From contig QPMI01000603.1 of assembly GCA_004431415.1 (NCBI GenBank), positions 62,001-126,000 on the forward strand: a stretch of 64,000 nt of DNA, given 5' to 3'. The stretch comes from Cyanophora paradoxa. Its lineage: Eukaryota > Glaucocystophyceae > Cyanophorales > Cyanophoraceae. The stretch's first letter is position 1, and each line of letters begins with the position of its first letter. Made by a program: the position numbers and the translations under genes. Positions 30,390 to 40,000 of the stretch are shown in pieces. The notes beneath the pieces are model-generated. The model was not told the origin of the DNA and did no database searches. It saw only the letters and a list, made by a program, of their open reading frames with translations.

Positions 30390-30582
30390 TTGCGCGATTC
30401 TGCATGGAACCAGTTCTCCCTAGCTGTCTCCTGTAGATTTCGGCTTCCTCGCAGTGCGTCGCGTACGCCTTGCTCTTCGTTGCGCTTCGTTGCGCGGTTC
30501 TGCATGGAACCACTTCTCCCTAGCTGTCTTGATCGATCTCCTCTAGATTTCCGCTTCCTCGCACTGCGCCGCGTACGCCGCA
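30390..30582. repeat. ~100-bp tandem repeat, two units
   Basis: TTGCGCGATTCTGCATGGAA and its continuation (CTCCCTAGCTGTC, TAGATTT, GCTTCCTCGCA, GCGTACGCC) at about 30391-30470 recur at about 30491-30582, where the second unit has an added TTGATCGATC. Confidence 0.85.
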
Positions 30583-31104
30583 CGGTACCCGTGCCGCCTG
30601 GACTACTTTTCACTGCATGCACCGCAGCACCGACGCATGCGCAGCCCGTGGGCCGGCGTGGAGCGTACCACGTAGCTTTTCCTTGCGATCGAAGGCCGCG
30701 TGCTGCTCCGCGGGGGACGTGGCTGCAGCCTCGAGCTCTGCTCGCCGCCTCACCGCTGCGCCGACCTCGGTGGCGCCCCGGCCCGGCGGCTGTCCTTCGG
30801 CGCCGGGCGGCCCGCACCCTCGAGTGTCGCCTCGGCCCCGCGCTTGGCCGCCTCCGCCGCTCTTGCGAGCTGACCAGCTCTTGCGAGCGCATCAGCGGCA
30901 AACCGAGCGCTCGAGTTGCGACCGAATTCGAAGAGCGCTAGCGGCGCGTGTGCAGCTGCAGCGAGTGAACAGTGAGCAAGCGAGATCATTGCGTGCGCGA
31001 GAATTCGGGCGTTACCTGAGCTTTGGAACTGAGCTTAAGCAAAAGAAAGCGCCTCAGCCGCTGAGCAGCCAATTGCAACAAGAGAAAGCTAATACTACTA
31101 TGAT

Positions 31105-32067
31105 ATGGGACGAGGGCGCAAAACTGATGTAGAGCTGCCTGAAGGCATCGTTGAAGGCGAGAGCATACAGTTAGAGCCACGGCAGGCCTAGGCCTGCGAT
31201 CGAGGACCTCCACATGGGAGTCCTCACGCGCCTCCAAGACGCCGGCCTCGCGGATATCGAAATTCAAGACCTTGTCTACCAGATGCGCAGCGGGAGCGCA
31301 CAGCGCGCCAGCCGCGTGGCTCTAGATCTGCAGGCGCTCGAGGCGGCGGGCCGCCTCACCATGCTCTCGCAGGAGGGCTCTCTTCAGCACCGGCGCCGCT
31401 GGCTGCCGCTCACCCGCATGGCCGACTTCCGCCCCGACCCCCTGCAGAAGGCCTGGATCGCCTATGTTTACGGCGAGCCCTCTGCAGACAGCACCATCAT
31501 CTTTTAGCCAGCTGTTGAGGGTTAGCGGTAGTCCGTGCGAACACAGTTCATGCGCAGCATTTTTCCGCTCCAGAACAATCTTTCTTATACACTGCGCTGG
31601 ATCTGGCCTTTCATTGAGCCTTTTCTTTATTCGGTTTGATCTCAGCGTCTGAATGGGTCTCCTCTACATCTGCTTAATGGGCCTTTCCTATTTTTTTCAA
31701 TCATATATACGCTGTGTGTACCTTTACACTTCAACCTGCCGCGCGCGCTGGGCCGGGGTCGATCTAGATCTGCCCCGTGCAAGTTCGTGCCACTACGACT
31801 CTTTCATTAGATCCCGGTTCCCCCCTTGCACCCCCGGCGCGCCAAACGCGGCCGGGCCCCTAGTTATATAATTAATGTTGTTGCCAAGTTGAACGCTGGC
31901 AGTCGGCGCAACTGCACATAGAGGATGCGGACGACGCGCGGGAGGAGCTTGAGGCGGTTTTGGACGAGGCGCCGAGCAGCCGCCCGCCGCCCTCGGCCCA
32001 CCGCCCACCGGGTGACGCTGACTCGCGTGCGCCCGGCGAGCCGCGCCCCCCAGAACTGCCGGCGTGA
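31105..32067 (+). CDS. Unrecognised multi-exon protein, basic start and acidic end
   Basis: A candidate first exon from ATG 31105 reads MGRGRKTD, with a GRGRK basic patch. A possible intron ends at CGGCAG near 31187. Reading resumes as PRPAIEDLHMGVLTRLQDAG, LADIEIQDLVYQMRSGSAQR, ASRVALDLQALEAAGRLTML, ending YGEPSADSTIIF-stop at about 31506. A separate coding-like stretch at about 31890-32067 reads WQSAQLHIEDADDAREELEA, VLDEAPSSRPPPS, ending PPELPA-stop. The first part looks alpha-helical and could be a helix-turn-helix or coiled-coil segment; the last part is acidic. Whether they belong to one transcript is uncertain. The 2.4-kb duplication begins at 31971, inside the acidic exon, and copy 1 lacks the 5' half of that exon. 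Confidence 0.4.
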
Positions 32068-32339
32068 TATCGATCATCATGAGTGCATTAAAGATCATCG
32101 TGTCCCTAAATTCAAAAACGATTGACACACATTCGAAGCTCAAGACACTATGACACTACTAGGCTATCCCGCTGATGATCATGATCAGGCAGCTGCAGCT
32201 GCAGGCAAACACGTCAATTCGCGCCCGCGAACTTGTCTGCAGCAGCGAGCGACCACATAAATGCACGGGATGGTGTAAATCAAGTACGTGTGTGTGTGTG
32301 TGCTCACCGCGCGGCCCATGGCCAGCGGCAGCAGCCAGA

Positions 32340-32901
32340 CTAGAGGGCGATCGTCTCAGCCTCCAGAGCCTCCAGTTGGGCATCCGTCTGCGCATCACAG
32401 CAGCTCGATCAGCTCAAGCTTTAATGGATTCGAGCGTGTATGCTGAGGGCACAGCGGACGGACCGTGATCTCGAGCTCGGCCGCCTCCTCATCCTCGAAG
32501 GCTGAGATCTCCTCCTCCGCCATCTGTCACGGCATTCAGATTCCGAAGTTCAGCAACACGAGCATCGGATGGATTTGGTCGAAATTTAATTTCCACGTTG
32601 TCTAATACACAACCCGCATGCGCACCTGCATATCAGCGTCGACCTGCACGTTGTAACACACGGGAGTGTCGCCGGATTGTCCAGCCTTCCAGTTGATGGA
32701 CTTGCCGCCGGTGCCCCTGCACGCGTTTTTGCCGGCTTCAGTGTCGTTCGCCATGTCCATAAACCAGGTGCCCCCGCAGTTCGAAGCAGTATGGCAGGTG
32801 TAGGCTGCAGAATGCGTCAATTGCAACGTACTCGAGCTCGCGGCGAGAAAAAGCCTTGAGAACGCACAGGTTTTCAAATTAGCCACGTTGCCCATTTTCA
32901 C
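32340..32901 (-). CDS. Small Cys-rich/acidic protein, three exons (copy 2)
   Basis: Same gene as at 25692-26259: exon 1 32901-32626, exon 2 32523-32464, exon 3 32387-32340. I see a single base change in the coding parts, ACA to ACC in the KTC segment of exon 1, which is synonymous. The first intron carries a change (CTGATAC to CTAATAC on the plus strand) that puts a stop into the read-through frame, and the second intron lost 6 bp. Both are neutral only if these are really introns, which supports the three-exon model. The two genes should make identical ~125-residue proteins. Confidence 0.65.
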
Positions 32902-33176
32902 CGAGGTTAGCGAGTATCTGAGGAAAACCAGTTAGGATCAAGATGCATACATGATCGCATTGTAAACTCATCGATCGCAGATATCTGTTAACGGTATCTC
33001 CTCAGCAGGAGCGCACCTCAGCCTCAGAAACTGAACTTCGGAAGAGCGGAATGCGGGGGACTTCGCAGGCGAATGCCTTTTATACGCCGCTAGAGAGAGT
33101 GAGATTTAGAGCTCGAGACACTGTGACACTCACTCAGTCAGGACTACTCTCAATCGGTATTCATTTCGAAAGAACA

Positions 33177-34478
33177 CGAGGCCCGGGCCGGTCGGACGAC
33201 TCGGACCCGGGCCACCCGGCGCCGGGCCGGCGGGGCCCGGGATTAGGGCTGGGTCCAGTGAAACCAGTGGAGGGTCAAGGGTCCCACTCGACTGACTCAG
33301 TGGAGATTTTGGCTCACTCACACAAAGAAAAATGTATGAGGCCAGTGAGCCGGACCTCAGCCAGCGCTGCGTGGGGGGGGGGGGGGGTATTCCGCCACCT
33401 ATCCGCCACCTAGCAATATAGGTGGAACGTCGTGGGGGTACTTAATGTCGGAGTGCCGCAGGCCGCGGCGCGAACTCGGAATTTTTCGAAGGGTGTGCAG
33501 CGTCGAGAAGCACTGCGATTCTGACAATGCCTGCGTTGCAAATGACCTCTAAACATTAGGGCTGTCGTCAGTCACAGTCAGATCACTGGGTCAGCTTTAA
33601 TTTTGGCTGACTGACGTTTTCTCACTGAGTCAGTCCCATACAACACCCTGCTGGGACTAGCCTGGGAGCGTGCCCCCCTGCGGGCTTTTTCCATCTAGAG
33701 CTGACGTGCGTCGACCAAAAAATGATCTTCTGTCGTCCGACGGTCGAAATCTTCAAAAGACCGCCGGCGCCCATGTGCACGTGCATGGTAAGAGGCTAAT
33801 GGAGTCTGACGTGCGCCTGGCGGGGGCCGAATCTCCTTTTCTCGTCCGACGGTCCTCTCTGCTCGCATAACGTGCCTGGCCTGATGCTTGGCAACTTGAA
33901 TGAAGTAGATAGATCGCGCTTGGGTCAATTCCTGCCAATTTCCTGGTTCATTTTCCCCGCGGCCGGCTTTTGCACGGTAGCCTGACTGAACCTCGGGTTG
34001 ACTGATTCAGTCACAGTCAGGGGGGCTGACGGGCTGGGTCAGCGGGGGGACTGCATGACTGACGACAGCACTACTAGTACTAAACATATCGAAAGCCCGT
34101 GGAAACTGCAGTTCAGGCACGTACCGTGTAACACAATATTAATTCGCACGATATTAGTTCGTTTTTAGACCCAGACCCCGACCATGGTAATTAGTTCGGT
34201 CTCAAATTAGTGCGTTTTTTCGTTTCCAGTGTATGGGGCGAGGGGTACACACCGTACCCCTACGGCATTTTCTTAGTGTCCTTTTATTAGTGCGGTCTCA
34301 AATTAGTGCGTTTTCACGGCCAAAAACGCACTAATTTGGTACCGAACTAATATTATGCGCGAACTAATATTCTGTTACACGGTAGTGCGTTGAGGCTCAG
34401 CGAGATTTAGGCCGGCCGGAGTTCGGAGAACTTCGGACTCAGTGACTCTTCAAATTCGGACTTTAGATGAACGGAACA
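33177..34478. mobile_element. 1302-bp insertion with 5-bp GAACA duplication
   Basis: Copy 1 reads CGAAAGAACAGGGATCGG across this point. In copy 2 GAACA occurs at 33172-33176 and again at 34474-34478, with 1.3 kb between. This is what an insertion with a 5-bp target-site duplication would leave; a deletion between GAACA repeats in copy 1 is the alternative. The ends are not inverted repeats. The interior has no supported gene. It holds a G run (33371-33387), CTGACTCAGTCA-like words, and a smaller MITE-like element at 34122-34384. Confidence 0.65.
34122..34384. mobile_element. MITE-like element with TA-flanked inverted ends
   Basis: Left end TACCGTGTAACACAATATTA and right end TAATATTCTGTTACACGGTA are reverse complements at nearly every position, and the outer TA may be a target-site duplication. 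Inside is a fold-back with 16-bp arms CAAATTAGTGCGTTTT/AAAACGCACTAATTTG (34299-34314, 34323-34338). It is the same family as 17261-17511 by end sequence and internal hairpin, and it is nested in the 1.3-kb insertion. Confidence 0.7.
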
Positions 34479-35212
34479 GGGATCGGACACTGCAGTTGCA
34501 CTGCCCCTGTTGGAGGGGAAGGACCTCGAACCGTTGAGCAGGAAAGGCGAGCCTCCTCGGAGCCGGCGCCAGTCCGCCGCCACTGGGCCACTGGCCCGCC
34601 AGCCGGGACTGATCATGATCCGGCGCCGGCCCGGCGGGCCGCGGCGGCTCCCGGGAGTACCCTTAAAAAGCTTAAGGGCGCGCGTTTCCGCGGGGGGTCG
34701 AAACATTTTTCATGTTGCGAAAAACAATTCGGGCATTTTTCATGTGCCGGCCGGCGCCCGGCGGTTGGAACCTATTTTTCATCCCTCCCCTCCGGAGTCC
34801 GGAGCCCGGGCCCCGGGCCCCGGGTTCCGGCAACTTCCGGGGCCCCCCGGGCCCCGGCCCGGGCCTCCGGCGCCTCCGAGGCGGCCGCGGCCCGGCGGCC
34901 CGGGCCGCCGCCGGCCCGGCGGCGCCTGGCCCGCTCGGGGCCCGCGGCCGGGCCGGGCCGCTAACGTAGTACCAATTGCAATGCCTACCATCGAGCATCG
35001 CCACGTGCACAGCCTACCACTGGGGTGGCACTGGCTACCAGTAGGCTGGGCCTGGCTGGCAGTAGCCTGGCTAGGCGCCGGCCAGCCTGGCAGATTTCGG
35101 GCTGGATTTTCGGCGCATTTACGTTAATTTGGTACCGCTTCAATTAAGTGACCGCGGTAATTTATAGTGCCCTATGTATGTTCCTTGGCCTGGCTGCGGA
35201 GGCTACGGTACC

Positions 35213-35737
35213 GGATAACAGAATATTAATATTAGTGCACGCATAATATCAATGCGTCCCCAATTTCATGCGTTTTCTGCCGTCAAAATGCATTAATTTG
35301 GGGGGGGGGGCATTAATAACAGAACGCTAAAAGAAACTGCAGTCAGTAGAACTCAGTGCCCCCCTCATGCAGGCGAGGAAGGAAAAACGCATTAATTTGG
35401 GGCGCATAATTACTAATTTGTTTTTGTGAATAACCGGCCACAGACTCTAGACACCAGCACTGCGGGGGCTGCCCAGGGGGCACAGGGACAAAAACTAAGA
35501 CAAGAGGACAAAAAACAACCAGCCATATTCGCGATCGGGGTCCGGGTCGAAATAAGCATTAAATATTCCAGGCTAAGCTCCTCCTTCAATTTCCAGCCCC
35601 CGCGGTGCTGGTTACAGGCTCTTACTTACAGCTGGTACGTGTCTAGCTACATGTAGAGACTTTGGCCGGTAATTCACCAAAACCGCATTAACTAGTAATA
35701 TTGAGTGCATTAATATTGTCACATATTATTGTGTTAC
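35213..35737. mobile_element. MITE-like element, longer family member
   Basis: Begins CCGGATAACAGAATATTA as at 27293 and contains the ATGCGTTTT-CTGCCGTC-AAAATGCAT fold-back. It runs into ACTAGTAATATTGAGTGC and ATTATTGTGTTACTC at about 35690-35737, which resembles the TAATATTGTGTTA right end of the 17.3-kb element. The right boundary is less certain. Confidence 0.5.
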
Positions 35738-37071
35738 TCAGTATGTGTTAACTTGCCCGGCCCGACCCGGCGGCGCCGGCGGAACTTGACCCGAGGGGAA
35801 GTGAGTCCATTCAAGTGACCCGGGTCACCCGGCCCGCCGGGCCGGCCCCGGCGCCCGGGCGGAATTTTCCCGAAGTCCGACGGTACCGGTACCCCGGTCC
35901 TGCTCACTCCGTGACGGCGCGGCGCTTACCCGGTACTCTAGGCTGGTCGATCGATACCAGTATGATGGCAGTATCTGAGGCTGAGTATAATGCCATGATG
36001 CCATGATGCGGGTTCACCCGGTTCAGCCTTAAAGCTTTCAGGGGTTCATGGGTACCGATTCTTCTGGCTTGACTCGAGCTCGCGATCGGTGTCGATTGCA
36101 GTGCACTGCGGCGGCTTGCAGCTTGCATGAGCTTCGGAGTTGCGTTGCCAAGTTGGCGTGCACGCAGCACGCCATGATGTTGTTCTAGGCGGCGCCGGGC
36201 GATCTGCAGCGCGTTACTAGGCTATAGCTAGCGAGCTCGAAGTGCAGCGCGATCCCGAGCTCCCGCCGCCGGCGGCGGCAGTGCGCGCCGCGCGCGTCTC
36301 AGCTACAGCTAGCGCTGCAGGCTCTAGCTATAGATCTGCATTTCCCGTCCAGCTGCAGCATTCTCGGAGCAGATGATCATGAGGATCGGCGTCGACGTCT
36401 AAAGCGACGTCGACGATATTCTATAATCTATAATGAGGCACAAACGCGCACCATCCGCTATGAATATGTACGTCGCCGAGGCAGACGCGCGGGGGCGACA
36501 ATGGCCATGGCACTGGCATATACAAGAGAGTGTGTGCGTGTACAAGCATATACCTGCCCTCGAGCTCGGAGCTCGAAGACACCGCACGTAAGTGCACGGC
36601 TCCAGCTGCAGCTTTCCGCTCAGGGTCATTCGAATTCGCGCGCGCGTGACTCGTACTGCCGGCCGGCCTCTGCAGCGCCTTCGCAGGCCTGGGTCTCAAG
36701 TCTGTGCGACCCGTTCCCCCCTCGCTCGCGATCGCCGGCGCTGTCCTCCTCCTGTGGATCCGAGCCATCACCGCTTCCGGCGCCGGGCCCCGCTCCCAAG
36801 GTGTGCTTCTCACTTGAGCCCCGCGGCTGGCCCTGAACTTTCGAGTTTGCTGCGACCGTTCAGTGTAATCCATTCCGCCCAATTTAACCTGCCGCTTATA
36901 ATTACCCTTCCCTGCATTCTTGTGTTTTGAGTATACAATGCACCTTCCCAAATCATCAACCCAGCCCCTGCCGCTTACCTCTGCCCTCCTATTTAAGACA
37001 CTCCGGCTCGGTTCCTGCAATTTTAACGAAGGAGTTGTGTATCGTCACTGCACATTAACGCTCACCTTCAG
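35738..37071. other. Region upstream of the giant gene
   Basis: No coding exon is supported, although the missing N-terminal exon(s) and promoter of the giant gene should lie here. A candidate is the ATG near 36938 (MHLPKSSTQPLPLTS). The stretch 35760-35900 is very GC-rich; 36180-36400 is packed with self-complementary words such as TAGCTATAG and GCTAGCGAGCTC. Confidence 0.35.
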
Positions 37072-40000
37072 GGGCATTTTTTGGCAACTCGGGCTCTCCA
37101 TTTACTGAGCGCTACGTGTTAATTCCTTCTTTTCCTCTCGGCACCCCAGTGGTGCGCTGTCCACATGTATATACGTACATGCGCAGCCAAGTGCACGCCA
37201 GTGCTCGCCCGTGGCCAGGCCCGGGGTAACAAGAGTTCGTTTCCAGACTTTCGAATTCTGGATTCGGATTCCTCAGGTCCAAGGCCTGTATCCAAGGTGC
37301 GTACATATGACTCGTTTCGCTCGAGCCCGGCACTTGCTCTCGCTCTATCCACAGTGCTGACGCCCACGTGCACCGGTCATTAAATTGGAAGGGTCTTCGA
37401 CTTCGCGAATGGCGCCGGAGTTGAGAACCTGCTCCTCCACTTCTGTGCCCCTAGCTTGGGCTGTCCTGTGCGATCCCGCGAGCAGCCGCAATCCCCAATC
37501 ACCGCGATTGTGCCTCTCGCTGCCTAACTGGTCGCATATCTCCTCCGGATATCGATGGCGCAGGGAGGCATCGGAAAAGAGAACTTTCTTCTACAATACA
37601 GAGGCGCGAACGCTGGTGTTGTCTTGCTCAACACAATCGTATTTGGAGGCCCAGAGGGAGGCATCCCGGTCCGTTAAAACGTTTTTATTCGACGGAGGAC
37701 CGGAGCGGCGCGCGGCCGTCTAAAAGACCTGTTCCGTGCGCAGATCGACAATTATTTCCATCACATAGTAGTGTCCTGTTCTTCATCGAAGACCACCGCT
37801 TACCGTTCGTTGACGTTTTTTCTGGCGTTGTGCTCACTAAGCTCCGTTTGTGCACTTACGTGATCATGGCCAAACGCGCTTCCGTTCGTTCAGTGAACGG
37901 AACCGCCGGCACTGCTGTCCCGGTGTCGGGGGCTTCGACGGCGGCCGCTGTCCCCAGCTTAACGCGCTCATTGATGTACATTGGGAGAAGCCAGTGGGCA
38001 TCTGATCGGTACCCTACGTCTGTGCGACTCGCAGGTTCGCTCATGCACTGATCGATCCCCTCTGACTTTGAATTTGGCACACCTGGAAATGACCTGATGT
38101 GCGCATGCCTGACGCCACGTATATCCGTAGATTTTCGCATCTACTCCCGCGACCTGTCGGCCGCAGAGGCGGCCGCAGCATACAGGGGGGTCGCCCCCGC
38201 GGCCCCGCTCGAGCTCTCGTACTCGATGAAGGGCTGTCGCGGACAGGTGCGGGCACGAGGCCGTCGACGTCTATCGAGCTTTTTAGCTCTCGCTTTAAAA
38301 CGTTCGCGAGAGAGCTGCGCTTGCGTCGCAGATACTCGACGAATCGCCGTTCAAGCGACACGGAACGGTGATCGGAGACATGCACCCGTTCGAAGACTGC
38401 CCGGGATCGAAGCAGGGCGCGCGCGGATACTGGCTGTCTCTCGCGCAGTCTATGGTGTCCTCTTGAGCTCCCTTTTCGCAGGATTGTATTTCGGAACCAG
38501 CCTTTCGGGAGGCGATATTAGTGCAACTACGCGATACGTTCTCGCGCCTGCCTTCCCGCTGGGTGCTCCTATGGTCCGTCCCAATTGCGAAAATTCTTGT
38601 TGGATCATTTGAAGCGAATCGTTGATTAATAATTTCCAATGAAGACGTTCACATTCTGGATATCGCCTCGGCAGCGAAATAATAAACTGTTCACTCGGTA
38701 AGTATGCATCTCCGGATCTTGACTGGAAGAAACGATTTCTCGCCACATAAAGCTTATACCCTATTGAACAGCGTTTTAGACTTTGGAGCGCCCTCTACGA
38801 GCGGGTTTGCTGTCAGCCTTTGCGATGTCGATGGCCAGTGCTCTGTGAGTGCAGCAACTCTCTAGATCTGTCGCAGAGCGTCAAAGGGCAGCGCTAGCAA
38901 ATTTTGACAGGCTCCTGCGCATGCTCAGGCCGCTAGCGGAACGGTCGGTGTTCGATTAACTGCGTACACGGCTTCGTCTTCAGACATATTCGACGTCTTC
39001 GGTGGAAACGCGGGCATTCCGGTTCGCCGCTTGCGCAGAGATCGAATCTAATCCAAAACGCGTAAATATATTCAGATTTGGGAATTTAACATGCGCCCTC
39101 ACCCTCCCCTTCCCCCCCCCCCCCCCCAAAAAAAAAAAACCACACACACACTCCCGAAATTGTAGATCTGAGTCGACTTGCTGCACATGCGCGTACGCGT
39201 GCGCAGGTGAACGGAAACTTTCATCACTGCGCGGTGACCGCTGATATATATATAGAGTTTGTTGCAAATTACGTCCCGCGGCCGTAATTTCAATCTAAAC
39301 TAATACACACGAACCAGGTTGTCGTCGCGGAATCGTCAACATCGTTCTTCTTCAATGGCACGTTGATTTCGACGACAACGGTCTTTCCTCGGAGCGCAGT
39401 TTCAAGTCTGGCGGGCTCCTTCTTAATTGGGCGGAGTAACATCGACGCTCCAGCTACGCACCCTGTCAACACCTACTTGGCCGGTGGGCGCCCTTGAGCT
39501 TGCTAAATCTGTGTTGACGTTGATGGAGCCATTTTAAATTGTGCCACAGACTTCCGCGTCTTCTCCAAAGCGCTCACAGCGGCAGAGGTGCTCGCCGACT
39601 ACCGCTATCAAGGCGACTCGCCCGCATCGGCTCTCGAGCTTTCATACACGTTCAAAGGATGCCGCGGCAAGGTGCCCACATGCTAGCATTTCGTGACTTC
39701 CAAGTCATTGCGAGCAAGCAATTGACTCCGAGCGATCACGGCGACAGGTGAATGACGAGTCGGGGCGCGGCCGCCACGGCACGGCCGTTGGCGACGTGGT
39801 TATTGTGGAAGTATGCGAAAGCCCTCGGAGCGGTGCGCCGCTTAGCTTCTGCATGCTCGCGTTGTTCTTGAGGATCGCGATCGAGGATGAAATTCGCAGG
39901 TGTCTACTTCGGCTCTTCCCTAGACCTCCGGCGCCATGTGGACATCCCTCCCTTTGCACTCGGCTCTCCCTTCACCATCGCCGCCTGGTGCGCCTTGGGC

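Larger units (their letters stand above)
29314..31104. other. Unassigned spacer with small repeats
   Basis: Contains a hairpin at 30128-30166 and a two-unit tandem repeat at 30390-30582. Overlapping long frames on both strands between 29.5 and 30.9 kb are Arg/Pro/Ala-rich and mutually incompatible, so none is called. Many self-complementary words (TGATCATGATCA, AGATCTAGATCT) occur between 29320 and 29450. Confidence 0.4.
31971..35643. repeat. 2.4-kb duplicated block, copy 2 (interrupted by an insertion)
   Basis: Matches 25323-27713. After subtraction of the 1302-bp insertion (33177-34478) the two copies have nearly the same length. Small differences include loss of GATCAT in an intron of the small gene, GGCC-unit indels in the GC-rich part and a 25-bp extra segment near 35571-35595. 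It starts inside an apparent exon of the neighbouring gene, which suggests this is the ancestral location. Confidence 0.95.

Noticed and set aside
30200-30901. A 233-codon minus-strand ORF
   Set aside because: Basic, low-information composition, overlap with equally long plus-strand frames, and part of it covers the 30.4-30.6 kb tandem repeat.
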